Origin: Thermohalobaculum sp965263335
GTDB lineage: Bacteria; Pseudomonadota; Alphaproteobacteria; Rhodobacterales; Rhodobacteraceae
Assembly (NCBI GenBank): GCA_965263335.1
Contig: CBDHHE010000009.1
Location: 33,912-97,911, forward strand
DNA length: 64,000 nucleotides
Reading direction: 5' to 3'
The stretch's first letter is position 1; every line of letters starts with the position of its first letter. Both the position numbers and the translations under genes were made by a program. This document shows, in pieces, positions 54,510-62,999 of the stretch. The notes below the pieces were generated by a model, which worked only from the letters and a program-made list of their open reading frames with translations, made no database searches and was not told the origin of the DNA.

Positions 54510-54529
54510 AACATGCAAAAACATGAATA

Positions 54530-55192
54530 TTATTTACTGCCCGCCAGAATTTTTAGTGCATTCTTATCGGTCAGAGCGATGCGCCCGCGCGATTGCGCGA
54601 TCATCTCGCGCTTCTGAAAATCTGACAAAACACGGGAGACGACTTCGCGCGCGGTGCCCAACTCACTGGCGAGTTGTTGGTGTGTGGCAGGGATTTCCTT
54701 CAGATCCCCAGCCAAGGACAGCAACCGTTCCGCCAAACGCACATCCATATGCCCAAAAGCCACGTCATCAACCACACGGAGCAAGTCGATCAGCCGCTTT
54801 GAATAGGCGGCAAAGACAAACTTGCGGAACGCCTCTTCTTCCGCGACCAGGCGGTCAAAGGCGGGCTTTGGCAAGACAACGGCTGTAATCTCTGTCTCCG
54901 CGACCCCTTCGGCATTATAGGCCTCTTCGGCCAACATGCAGGCCGTGGTCAGAACACAGCTTTCGCCTGCATCAACGCGATACAGCGTGATTTCCCGTCC
55001 CGTATCAGAAGTTTGGGAGACACGAATGCGCCCATCATAAAGAAAGAACAGACTATCCGGTACGTTGGCCGGTCCGAAAACCTGCGCGCCCGGATCCATA
55101 TGAATGATCCGAGCGACATCGATCAGACGATCCCGCACAGATCGCGGAAGCGCAGCAGTACCTTGAAACCGCTCCGTCCAATCAAGGGTCAT
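54530..55192 (-). CDS. Crp/Fnr family transcription regulator
   Basis: 220 residues. The N-terminal cyclic-nucleotide-like barrel (about 25-130: GRIRVSQTSDTGREITLYRVDAGESCVL) is followed by a dimer helix and a winged helix (about 160-215: IPATHQQLASELGTAREVVSRVLSDFQKR). Only one or two cysteines, and no N-terminal Fe-S set as in Fnr. It overlaps the Rrf2 gene (ATGA) and precedes the operator at 54490. It is the best candidate to bind the 20-base palindrome. Confidence 0.9.
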   Translation of the reverse strand: MTLDWTERFQGTAALPRSVRDRLIDVARIIHMDPGAQVFGPANVPDSLFFLYDGRIRVSQTSDTGREITLYRVDAGESCVLTTACMLAEEAYNAEGVAETEITAVVLPKPAFDRLVAEEEAFRKFVFAAYSKRLIDLLRVVDDVAFGHMDVRLAERLLSLAGDLKEIPATHQQLASELGTAREVVSRVLSDFQKREMIAQSRGRIALTDKNALKILAGSK

Positions 55193-55659
55193 TTGGCTTT
55201 CCTCATAGGGGCGACAATGCCGTCTTCCAGCGGTGCGATGCGTGCCAGCAGGTCACCCCGGTTCGACGCGATATCGGCCAATGTCAGATCATCCAGCACG
55301 GCCATGAAGGCCCGCGTTGCTTCTTGCAGCGCGCGCGACAGCTTGCAGACACCGATCAGCGGACAGGTGTTCTTGTCAGGGTTGAAGCACTCAACAAGGT
55401 CAAGCGGCCCTTCGGTCAGGCGCACGACCTCGCCGATGACGATGTCCTCGGCCGGCTTGGCCAGGCGAAAGCCACCGTTGCGCCCGCGCTGCGTTGCCAC
55501 GTAGCCCGCCAGACCAAGCTCATGCACGATTTTGACGATGTGCGGACGGGCAAGCCCGTGCACCCGCACAACGTCATCCACACGAATCAAATCTGGTGCC
55601 TTGAGGGCGGCCAACTGCAAGGAACGCAGGGCAAAATTGGTGTAGGATGTCAGCTTCAT
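55189..55659 (-). CDS. Rrf2 family regulator (NsrR/IscR-like, Fe-S type)
   Basis: 156 residues. Winged helix at about 1-65 with RVHGLARPHIVKIVHELGLAGYV. ECFNPDKNTCPLIGVC gives C91, C99 and C105, spaced like the [2Fe-2S] site of NsrR. It would sense NO, redox state or sulfide. It is divergent from the peroxiredoxin gene and cotranscribed with the Crp-type regulator. Confidence 0.9.
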   Translation of the reverse strand: MKLTSYTNFALRSLQLAALKAPDLIRVDDVVRVHGLARPHIVKIVHELGLAGYVATQRGRNGGFRLAKPAEDIVIGEVVRLTEGPLDLVECFNPDKNTCPLIGVCKLSRALQEATRAFMAVLDDLTLADIASNRGDLLARIAPLEDGIVAPMRKAK

Positions 55660-55668
55660 TTTCTAACC

Positions 55669-55695
55669 TCTACTTTAACTTATATTCAATGTAGA
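55669..55695. promoter_or_regulatory. Possible Rrf2-type site
   Basis: TCTAC and GTAGA arms flank an AT-rich 17-base core, directly before the Rrf2 start. It may be the regulator's own operator. Weak evidence. Confidence 0.25.
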
Positions 55696-55709
55696 AGTTT
55701 TTGCAAGTT

Positions 55710-55729
55710 GGGTGACATTGTCACTGAAG
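55710..55729 (+). promoter_or_regulatory. Palindromic operator, copy 2
   Basis: GGGTGACATTGTCACTGAAG lies between the divergent Rrf2 and peroxiredoxin genes, about 53 bases from one start and 56 from the other. It matches the element at 54490-54509 including the ACTGAAG flank, though its longer side points toward peroxiredoxin. It probably controls both directions. Confidence 0.65.
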
Positions 55730-55779
55730 TCCGCTCCGACAGGGCCTAGGTCAGGGAAAGCACACAAAAGGAGACAGCG

Positions 55780-56418
55780 ATGACACTCTTGCTTGGCGAT
55801 ATCGTCCCCGACTTCAAAGCGGACACCACAACCGGCCCGATTTCCTTCCACGACTGGATTGGCGCCGACTGGGCTTTCTTCTTCAGCCACCCGGCAGACT
55901 TCACGCCGGTCTGTACCACCGAAATGGGCCGCACAGCGCAGCTGGCAGATCAGTTCGCCGCACGCGGTGTCAAACCCATTGGGCTGAGCACCGACAGCGT
56001 CGAAGAACACCTCAAATGGATTGAGGACGTCAACGACACCCAGGACACAACGCTGCGCTTTCCCATCGTTGCCGACCCGGATTTCAAGATCGCGAAACTC
56101 TATAAGATGATCCACCCCGGAGAGTCCCAGACGGCTGCTGTGCGGTCTGTGTTCATCATTGACCCAGACAAGAAGCTGCGCCTGTCGATGACCTACCCGA
56201 TGAGCGTCGGCCGGAATTTCGATGAAATCCTCCGCGCGATTGACGCTTTGCAGACCAGCGACGCCAAAGGCGTGGCGCTGCCAGCCGACTGGCGACCAGG
56301 AGACCGCGCGATCATCCCGCCCTCTGTGTCAAACGCTGATGCACATGCCAAATTCCCCCAGGGGTTTGAAGAAATCCGCCCGTATCTGCGCACCGTCGAA
56401 ATCCCTACCAACGCCTGA
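55780..56418 (+). CDS. 1-Cys peroxiredoxin (Prx6 type)
   Basis: 212 residues. PVCTTE holds the peroxidatic Cys45 and there is no other cysteine, the 1-Cys form; the extra C-terminal domain (about 170-212) also fits Prx6. It reduces peroxides and possibly persulfides in the cytosol. GGAG precedes the ATG. It starts a plus-strand unit with the DsrE gene and maybe the bd oxidase. Confidence 0.92.
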   Translation: MTLLLGDIVPDFKADTTTGPISFHDWIGADWAFFFSHPADFTPVCTTEMGRTAQLADQFAARGVKPIGLSTDSVEEHLKWIEDVNDTQDTTLRFPIVADPDFKIAKLYKMIHPGESQTAAVRSVFIIDPDKKLRLSMTYPMSVGRNFDEILRAIDALQTSDAKGVALPADWRPGDRAIIPPSVSNADAHAKFPQGFEEIRPYLRTVEIPTNA

Positions 56419-56467
56419 TTTTTCAAAGCGGATACCCCGGTCTGACCTCCAAAAGGAGACACCACCA

Positions 56468-56899
56468 ATGAAGAAAACACTTCTCGCACTTGCCACCGTC
56501 CTTGGAATGGGAGGTGCCGCGCATGCCGAGGACACCCCCAACCTCGTGACAATCCTCGCCTCCGGTGAACCGCAGACTCAACTGATGAGCATGGTGCTGT
56601 CCATGCAGGCCATGCAGCAGGGTGCAGAGACACATATCCTGCTGTGCGGCCCCGCCGGCGATCTGGCTTTGAAGGACGCACCGACCCCAGCCACCGCGCC
56701 GCAGGAACCGCGCGGAATGAGCCCGCAAGGCCTGATGCAAAAGATCATGGCGAGCGGTGCCACGGTTGAGGTTTGCGCAATCTACCTTCCCAACAAGGGT
56801 GTTGGAGCGGAGGCGTTGCTGGAGGACATCACCGCCGCCGCACCTCCCGCAATGGCGGCACGCCTCCTCGCTCCCAACACGCGCATCATGTCGTTTTGA
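56468..56899 (+). CDS. Exported DsrE/DsrF-like protein
   Basis: 143 residues. A signal peptide (about 1-20, AAHAED) precedes a DsrE-like sulfur-relay fold: LVTILASGEPQTQLMSMVLSMQA, HILLCGPAGDLAL and TVEVCAIYLPNKG, with two cysteines at positions used for persulfide transfer. Export to the periplasm is unusual for classic DsrE but is known for related proteins. AAAAGGAGAC ribosome site precedes ATG 56468; a longer frame from 56222 overlaps the peroxiredoxin. Confidence 0.85.
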   Translation: MKKTLLALATVLGMGGAAHAEDTPNLVTILASGEPQTQLMSMVLSMQAMQQGAETHILLCGPAGDLALKDAPTPATAPQEPRGMSPQGLMQKIMASGATVEVCAIYLPNKGVGAEALLEDITAAAPPAMAARLLAPNTRIMSF

Positions 56900-56922
56900 T
56901 ATGCCACCCAACCGCGGGCTTT

Positions 56923-56946
56923 CGCGCCCGCGTTTGAAAATGACGC
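56923..56946 (+). terminator. Hairpin before bd oxidase genes
   Basis: CGCGGGC and GCCCGCG form a 7-bp stem with a 6-base loop, followed by TTTG. It may end the peroxiredoxin-DsrE transcript or attenuate into cydA. Confidence 0.55.
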
Positions 56947-56992
56947 CCGCACATCATGCGAGAGATGTCGGTACTCAACCGAGGTAACTAGA

Positions 56993-58405
56993 ATGTTCGA
57001 CGGCTTCAGTGCAGAGATACTGGCAAGGTTTCAATTCGCCTTCACAGTCTCTTTCCATATTATCTTCCCGTCCTTCTCCATTGGGCTGGCGAGCTATCTC
57101 GCTGTCCTCAATGGGCTTTGGATACGAACGCGGGATGAGACCTATCTCACCTTGTTCAACTACTGGAAAAAGATCTTTGCCGTGGCCTTCGGCATGGGAG
57201 TCGTTTCAGGCATCGTGATGTCCTACCAGTTCGGCACCAACTGGTCGGTATTCTCGGACAAGGCCGGGCCTGTTGTTGGCCCGCTCATGGCCTATGAGGT
57301 GCTCTCGGCCTTCTTCCTTGAGGCAGGGTTCCTTGGCATCATGCTGTTTGGTCGTGAGCGTGTGGGTGAAAAGCTGCACATGTTCGCCACGGCGATGGTG
57401 GCCTTCGGCACGCTGATGTCGGCCACCTGGATCCTTTCGGTGAACAGCTGGATGCAGACCCCCGCAGGCTATTCCATCAACGAGGTGGGTCAGTTCGTGC
57501 CGGAAGACTGGTGGCAGATCGTCTTCAATCCCTCCTTCCCTTACCGGCTCGCGCACATGGTATTGGCCGCCTTCCTGACAACCGCTCTGGTGGTCGGCGC
57601 CGTCGGCGCTTTGCACTTGCTGCGGGACAAAGCCGACAAAGAGGCGCGGCGGATGTTCTCGATGGCAATGTGGATGGCCGTGATCGTCACGCCGATCCAG
57701 ATTTTCGCCGGGCATGAACACGGCCTGAACACGCTTGAACACCAGCCCGTCAAGATCATGGCGATGGAGGGGCATTACGAAAGCCATCCCGAAGGATGGG
57801 CTCCGCTCTATCTTTTCGGCATCCCGAATGATGAAGACCAGCGGCTGGACTACGCCTTCGGCATCCCCGGTCTTGGCAATCTCATTTTCGAAAAGCCGCT
57901 GGATAAACCGGTCATGGGGCTCGACACCATCCCGGACGAAGACCAGCCACCGGTCGGCATCGTTTTCTGGTCGTTCCGCGTGATGGTTGGGCTGGGCTTT
58001 CTTATGCTGGGGCTTGGTGCTTGGTCCGCTTGGGCGCGTTGGCGAGGCCATCTTTACGATGCGCCTTGGTTGCACCGGGCCTGTATCGCAATGGGGCCGT
58101 CCGGTTTTGTTGCGGTACTCGCAGGCTGGATCACCACCGAAGTCGGCCGCCAGCCCTACACCGTCTATGGCCTCCTGCGCACCTCCGAAAGTCTCGCACC
58201 GGTGGATGCGCCAGCGGTTGCCGCGTCGCTGTTGGCCTTCATCGTGGTCTATTTCGCAGTCTTCGGAGCGGGCACCTATTACCTGCTGCGGATGATGAAC
58301 AAGCGACCCGCCACCCCCAAGCTCGGTCTGCGCGACGGTCCGATCCGCACGGCAGGGATCACACCTGCCGCGCAAATCGACCCAGACTTCATCCCCGGCG
58401 AATAA
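56993..58405 (+). CDS. cydA: Cytochrome bd-type quinol oxidase subunit I, cyanide-insensitive form
   Basis: 470 residues, shorter than E. coli CydA (522) because the Q loop is short, as in CioA. Heme ligand His22 in FTVSFHIIFP, GRQPYTVYGLLRTSESL and an internal His region (RLAHMVLAAF) fit the family. It reduces oxygen to water with quinol at the membrane without pumping protons. Such oxidases resist sulfide and cyanide, which suits the adjacent sulfide genes. Confidence 0.93.
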   Translation: MFDGFSAEILARFQFAFTVSFHIIFPSFSIGLASYLAVLNGLWIRTRDETYLTLFNYWKKIFAVAFGMGVVSGIVMSYQFGTNWSVFSDKAGPVVGPLMAYEVLSAFFLEAGFLGIMLFGRERVGEKLHMFATAMVAFGTLMSATWILSVNSWMQTPAGYSINEVGQFVPEDWWQIVFNPSFPYRLAHMVLAAFLTTALVVGAVGALHLLRDKADKEARRMFSMAMWMAVIVTPIQIFAGHEHGLNTLEHQPVKIMAMEGHYESHPEGWAPLYLFGIPNDEDQRLDYAFGIPGLGNLIFEKPLDKPVMGLDTIPDEDQPPVGIVFWSFRVMVGLGFLMLGLGAWSAWARWRGHLYDAPWLHRACIAMGPSGFVAVLAGWITTEVGRQPYTVYGLLRTSESLAPVDAPAVAASLLAFIVVYFAVFGAGTYYLLRMMNKRPATPKLGLRDGPIRTAGITPAAQIDPDFIPGE

Positions 58406-58418
58406 GGAGACACGGGAC

Positions 58419-59420
58419 ATGGTATTTGATCTTGCATTCATCTGGGCCGGTCTGATCGCTTTCGCCGTCCTGACCTATGTGGTGCTCGATGGCTTCGACC
58501 TCGGGCTCGGTATCCTCTTCCCCTTTGGCAAGTCCGAGCGGGACCGCGATCTGATGATGAACTCAGTCGCTCCCGTCTGGGACGGGAACGAGACGTGGCT
58601 TGTGCTCGGCGGGGGTGGGCTGTTTGCCGTGTTCCCTCTGGCCTACGCCGTCATCATGCCTGCGCTTTACATGCCGATCACCCTCATGCTTCTGGCGCTG
58701 GTCTTCCGCGGCGTGTCGTTCGAATACCGTTGGCGGGCCGAGAAAAAGGGCCTGTGGGACGTGGCATTTTTCGGCGGTTCCTTTGTCGCAGCACTTTGCC
58801 AAGGCATCGCGCTTGGCGCGCTTGTCCAAGGGATCGAGGTCGACGGGCGCGCCTATGCAGGCGGCTGGTTCGACTGGCTCACACCCTTTTCCGTGCTGAC
58901 CGGTTTTGCCTTAGTCATCGGCTACGCACTTCTTGGGGCCACTTGGCTGGTGCTGAAAACGGAAGGCGACCTACAAGTGCAAATGCGTGGCTATGCCTGG
59001 TGGCTGGGAGCCGGAACACTTGGCCTGATCGGCCTCGTCAGCGTCTTCACGCCGTTTCAGGACCCCATCTATTTCGAGCGCTGGTTCAACCTGCCGGGCA
59101 GCTTTTGGGTGATGGTTGTGCCGCTCTTGATGCTCGGCCTGACATGGTCGTTCTTCTCCGGCCTGAACGATCAGAGTGATGCGCGACCATTTCTGTCCGC
59201 ATTAGGCTTCTTCGTTGTCAGCTTTATCGGCATTGGTATCAGCTTTTATCCAATGATGGTGCCGCCCTCGCTGACGATCTGGCAGGCCGCCGCCCCTGAC
59301 AGCAGCCTTGCCTTCGCATTGGTTGGCGCGGTCATCCTGATCCCGATTATCCTGGCCTACACCGCCTACGCCTACTGGGTGTTCCGCGGCAAGATGGATC
59401 CAAACGAGGGGTATCACTGA
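58419..59420 (+). CDS. cydB: Cytochrome bd-type quinol oxidase subunit II
   Basis: 333 residues with eight to nine hydrophobic helices. DGFDLGLGILFPF and NSVAPVWDGNETWLVLGGGGLFA near the N-terminus are the CydB signature. It starts 13 bases after cydA with a GGAGACACGG ribosome region. The stop overlaps the start of the 36-residue DUF2474 gene. Confidence 0.93.
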   Translation: MVFDLAFIWAGLIAFAVLTYVVLDGFDLGLGILFPFGKSERDRDLMMNSVAPVWDGNETWLVLGGGGLFAVFPLAYAVIMPALYMPITLMLLALVFRGVSFEYRWRAEKKGLWDVAFFGGSFVAALCQGIALGALVQGIEVDGRAYAGGWFDWLTPFSVLTGFALVIGYALLGATWLVLKTEGDLQVQMRGYAWWLGAGTLGLIGLVSVFTPFQDPIYFERWFNLPGSFWVMVVPLLMLGLTWSFFSGLNDQSDARPFLSALGFFVVSFIGIGISFYPMMVPPSLTIWQAAAPDSSLAFALVGAVILIPIILAYTAYAYWVFRGKMDPNEGYH

Positions 59421-59530
59421 TGCAAAAGAACAGACTTCCATCCCGTCTGCTTTGGTTCGCAGGTCTATGGATCGCCAGCGTGGTCTCACTTGGCCTCGTC
59501 GCCTATGCGATCAAACTCGTCATTCTGTGA
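59420..59530 (+). CDS. DUF2474 small bd-oxidase accessory subunit (CydX-like role)
   Basis: 36 residues, MQKNRLPSRLLWFAGLWIAS followed by a single hydrophobic helix ending KLVIL. Its ATG overlaps the cydB stop (TGATG). DUF2474 peptides occur after CioB in cyanide-insensitive oxidases and probably stabilise the complex like CydX. It is easily missed because of its length. Confidence 0.85.
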   Translation: MQKNRLPSRLLWFAGLWIASVVSLGLVAYAIKLVIL

Positions 59531-59833
59531 AATTCGGGCTCACATCTGCATTTCTCCGCTGCTCGCCTTGACCTGCCGGGAGTTCTCTGGCGATTACTTC
59601 TGGAAAATACCAGCCAGCTTGTGGAACTGGTCCGCTGGACTGCGCAAAGTACCGAACCGCAAGCTGGGGCGGAAAGCCCACTTGCGTTGTCGCTAACATT
59701 GTCACAGCCAGCAGTGGCGTCCCGCTGACAATGCGGATCGCGCATTTCGGCTTCACGCCGAAAACAGCCTTTGTCGGCGAGTCCCTGAACGGCGAGTTTG
59801 TCCTGATCTTTCCGGTTCATGTCTTTGAAAAGC
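59531..59833. other. Intergenic region between bd oxidase and tRNA
   Basis: About 300 bases without a supported gene. Open frames on both strands have unnatural composition, and I recognise no transposase or integrase remnant. Confidence 0.5.
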
Positions 59834-59910
59834 TGGCGATCCCTGAAGGACTCGAACCCTCAACCTGCTGATTAGAAGTCAGCTGCTCTATCCAGTTGAG
59901 CTAAGGGACC
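59834..59910 (-). tRNA. tRNA-Arg (anticodon UCU)
   Basis: The minus strand folds as a complete cloverleaf: acceptor GGTCCCT with AGGGATC, D arm GCTC...GAGC, anticodon stem GCTGA/TCAGC with loop CTTCTAA (anticodon TCT), T arm GAGGG-TTCGAGT-CCTTC, then G and an encoded CCA. Confidence 0.95.
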
Positions 59911-59954
59911 GCGTGGTTCCTCTATTGCGCACCTGTTGCGTTCTGACAACCCCG

Positions 59955-60413
59955 TCAGATCTCGCGCGTCATGAAGACCGAAAGCGGATCAACCTTGTAG
60001 GTTCCAAACGGGGGACATTCGCGGAAACCTTCAGCGGCGTAAAGTGCGCGGGCCGCGGCAAAAGCATCTGCACTCCCGGTTTCAAGGCTCAGGCGCGCAA
60101 TCCCGTCGCAGCGTGCGCGATCCATCAAAGCATGCAGGATTGCGCGCCCTACGCCACGACCCCGTGCGACGTCCAGCGTATGCATCGACTTCAGTTCGGC
60201 GTGATCGGGCGAAAGGGTCACAAATGCGCCGATCCCCACGACCTGTCCATCTTGGACGGCGCACATGAGCACGCCCGGTTCCTGATCAAGCGCATCCGCA
60301 GTCAGGACATGGCAGCTTTCTTCCGGCGATTGACTGCGCATGAGGGCGAAGTGCCGATCGAGCACGGCGCGCACCTCGGGTGCGATTGGGTCGGCGTCTT
60401 GGATGGTGATCAT
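59955..60413 (-). CDS. GNAT family N-acetyltransferase
   Basis: 152 residues. The acetyl-CoA loop reads VARGRGVGRAILHAL (R/Q-x-x-G-x-G/A), preceded by ELKSMHTLDV and followed by LSLETGSADAFAAARALYAAEGF, the end pattern of small GNAT enzymes close to the PhnO/YafP type. Substrate unknown. It is monocistronic or coupled to the tRNA side. Confidence 0.9.
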   Translation of the reverse strand: MITIQDADPIAPEVRAVLDRHFALMRSQSPEESCHVLTADALDQEPGVLMCAVQDGQVVGIGAFVTLSPDHAELKSMHTLDVARGRGVGRAILHALMDRARCDGIARLSLETGSADAFAAARALYAAEGFRECPPFGTYKVDPLSVFMTREI

Positions 60414-60479
60414 GGCGCATCACCCGAGCAGGTATGTCTCAGGAGACCCACCTTCGCAGAAGAACCTGCGCGCAGCATG

Positions 60480-60791
60480 TCAGTGGGTCCACGCACCACG
60501 CCGGTTGGTCGCGAAATTCTCACCATAGCCGCCAGCACGAATGTTGGGTTTGCGTTGCTTCGGCTCTTGTACGACGGCGTCGATCCCATGTTCCTGCGCG
60601 TAGGCGATGGCTTCTTCCTTGGTCTCAAACTGCAACGACACCTGGCTTTGCGTATCCGACGACGATGTCCATCCCATCAAAGGGTCGACTTCGCGGGCCG
60701 AATCCGCCGCGAATTCGAGAACCCAGTGCTTGGTCTTCGCCATACCTGATGACATTGCGGTGCGCGCGGGTTTGTAGATGCGGGCGCTCAT
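60480..60791 (-). CDS. NDUFS4-like complex I accessory protein
   Basis: 103 residues: ARIYKPARTAMSSG at the N-terminus, KHWVLEF, DPLMGWTSSSDTQSQVSLQF and KEEAIAYAQEHGI, all matching the ETC complex I NDUFS4 family found in alphaproteobacteria and mitochondria. It stabilises the NADH-binding arm of respiratory complex I. Other complex I genes are not in the window. Confidence 0.92.
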   Translation of the reverse strand: MSARIYKPARTAMSSGMAKTKHWVLEFAADSAREVDPLMGWTSSSDTQSQVSLQFETKEEAIAYAQEHGIDAVVQEPKQRKPNIRAGGYGENFATNRRGAWTH

Positions 60792-60923
60792 GTGACTCTC
60801 CGATCAGATCTGTGGCTGGTGTATCGACAAATACGCCCCGCCAGACAAGTCGCATCTTGTCTCATGCTTGCATATTCCTGAAGAGGATTGAAGCATCCAT
60901 GGTGGCATGGCAGGCTGTCGGCA

Positions 60924-62999
60924 CTAGAGCCCGAAACCGGCCCAGGGGATAAAACGTACAGGATCCCCGTGTGAGATCTGGCGCGCCCCGTCTTCAAGTT
61001 CGACAAGCCCATCCGCCCAACTCAGCCCGCTGATCCGGCCCGATCCTTCAGAGGCAAACACTTCGATGCCATCCGGACCGGAACGCGCGCGCAAGTATTC
61101 CCGACGCCCGGCCTTCTTGGTCTTTTCGAATGCGGCTGGCAGGGAGTAGCCTTTTGTTTCGGGCCAACCTTCCCCCGCCATGACGGCGAGGGCCGGTCGG
61201 GCAAAGACGAGCGTGCAGACCATTGCGGCGACCGGATTCCCGGGCAAACCGAAAACCGGCGTGTCGTTCCAGATTCCGATGGCCAGAGGACGTCCGGGTT
61301 TGATGGCGACGCGCCACAGCGCCATCGTCTCTGTCTCGGACAAAAGCGCCGATACGTGGTCTTCGTCTCCGGCGGAAGCCCCTCCGCTGGTGATGATCAC
61401 ATCCGCCTCTGCTGCGGCAACGTCCAAACGCGCCCGCAGTGCTTGCCGATCATCTGGCACCTGCCCCATGTCGACCGGGGTATGGCCAAGCCGCTTGAGA
61501 AGCCCCAACAGCATCGGACGGTTGGCATCATAGATCTGTCCGGGATTTGCCTGCGCACCTGCTTCGATCAATTCGTCTCCGGTCGAAATCACACCAACCC
61601 TCAGCGGCATGTTTACCTTCAACTCACCAACACCGGCCGCCGCCAGCAAGGCCAGATCCTGCGCAGCAATCCGGTGACCGGAAGCAAACAGACGATCTCC
61701 GGCCTTCACGTCTTCGCCCGCGCACCGCGTGTTGGCACCCGCCCGGACGGGACCATGAAAGGCCACGCGGTCCTGAGAGACGGTGACGTCTTCCTGTAGC
61801 ACGACAGTATCCACCCCATCAGGCAGGGCAGCGCCCGTCAGAATGCGAATTGCGGATCCTGCCGGGAGTTTACCGGCGATCCTCGACCCTGCTGCCGCGC
61901 GGTCGGCAACCAAGGGCAAGACGTGCAACCCGGCTTTACGTCCGCCGCCAAATCCATAGCCGTCAACGGCCGTATTTGCAGCAGCGGGGTGGGCGCGTAT
62001 GGCGGCCACGTCTTCAGCCAGAACCCGGTCCAAGGCCTCTGCCACCGAAACGTTTTCCTGACCAACAACAGGATGAAGACGGGACCGGAGCAGGTCTAAT
62101 GCCTCAGTCACAGGCGTCCAATCCACCCCCTGCGGCAGTGCGAAACAATCGTTCTTCAGTTTTGGCGGCGCTTCGAGCCCATGCAGCGCAGCTTCGTGGC
62201 CCAAGCCAAAGATCCATCCTTCTTCGGGCGCATCAACATCCAGCATCTCGGTCAGCTTTTCGGATGACAGGGCCGAGACGACCCGCGCCACTTCGAAGAC
62301 CTGCCATTGATCCTTAATCCATCCTTCGGGCGCTGGCCCCACGGTCAACGACGGCCAGATCTCAACGGCAGCGAGATCGCTTTCCAGCGGCTCAAACGGC
62401 CAGACCCGCATTCCGAGGTCGCGGCGCAGCCGATACAGAACGGGAAGACCCATCAACACCTGCCCGCCGACCGCACCTGCACCGGAAAGCTGCCAGACAG
62501 GGAAGGCCCCCTTTGCCCGTGTTTCGGCTACGCGTTTCTCAGGCATTCCGTGGCTTGTACGGATCGTGCCCTTTCGCGACAGATCCGGGATGTCGCGCTT
62601 GAGCCCGTTGCCCCAGAACGGTCCAACACCCGGAAACAGCGCGTTGATCTGACCTGCGACGTCAAAGCGGTTGTTGGCAGTCAGCGTGTCTTCGATCCGG
62701 GCCTCTAGCCATGCCCACACCGCGAACGGATCCTCAACGCCTACAAGTGATCGGGCAAAGCCTTTGGGGAAGCCGAATGGAAAATCGAACCCCATAAGAA
62801 CCCGCCGACCTGCGGCGCGTTCTTCGTCGGCCACGTCTCTGATCCAGCGCTCGGCCGCTTGCCTGCTGCGCAGATAGACGGGTTCTTCGGCAATGCCTTC
62901 GCGCGCCCGGCAGGCCCAGATCGCATCCGCCGACGGCTTGACGGGCCGCTGGTTGCCACCGGACCAATCCATCATGACGACCGTGTCCCATCGGCTCAC
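60924..62999 (-). CDS. moeA: MoeA molybdopterin molybdotransferase with extra N-terminal domain
   Basis: 691 residues from GTG 62999 (GTGA overlap with mobB). The last 400 are MoeA: NTAVDGYGF, a long middle domain, VGVISTGDEL, TSGGASAGDEDH and GLPGNPVAA. MoeA inserts molybdate into adenylated molybdopterin. The first 290 residues (VVMMDWSGGNQ, GFDFPFGFPKGF, PFWGNGLKRDIPDL) form another domain with a DUF429-like ribonuclease-H-type feel; I do not know its function. MoeA alone is about 400 residues, so this is a fusion. Confidence 0.88.
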   Translation of the reverse strand: MSRWDTVVMMDWSGGNQRPVKPSADAIWACRAREGIAEEPVYLRSRQAAERWIRDVADEERAAGRRVLMGFDFPFGFPKGFARSLVGVEDPFAVWAWLEARIEDTLTANNRFDVAGQINALFPGVGPFWGNGLKRDIPDLSRKGTIRTSHGMPEKRVAETRAKGAFPVWQLSGAGAVGGQVLMGLPVLYRLRRDLGMRVWPFEPLESDLAAVEIWPSLTVGPAPEGWIKDQWQVFEVARVVSALSSEKLTEMLDVDAPEEGWIFGLGHEAALHGLEAPPKLKNDCFALPQGVDWTPVTEALDLLRSRLHPVVGQENVSVAEALDRVLAEDVAAIRAHPAAANTAVDGYGFGGGRKAGLHVLPLVADRAAAGSRIAGKLPAGSAIRILTGAALPDGVDTVVLQEDVTVSQDRVAFHGPVRAGANTRCAGEDVKAGDRLFASGHRIAAQDLALLAAAGVGELKVNMPLRVGVISTGDELIEAGAQANPGQIYDANRPMLLGLLKRLGHTPVDMGQVPDDRQALRARLDVAAAEADVIITSGGASAGDEDHVSALLSETETMALWRVAIKPGRPLAIGIWNDTPVFGLPGNPVAAMVCTLVFARPALAVMAGEGWPETKGYSLPAAFEKTKKAGRREYLRARSGPDGIEVFASEGSGRISGLSWADGLVELEDGARQISHGDPVRFIPWAGFGL

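Noticed and set aside
59503..59820. 105-codon minus frame beside the tRNA, considered as an integrase or transposase remnant
   Set aside because: No segment matches integrase or transposase motifs in any frame.
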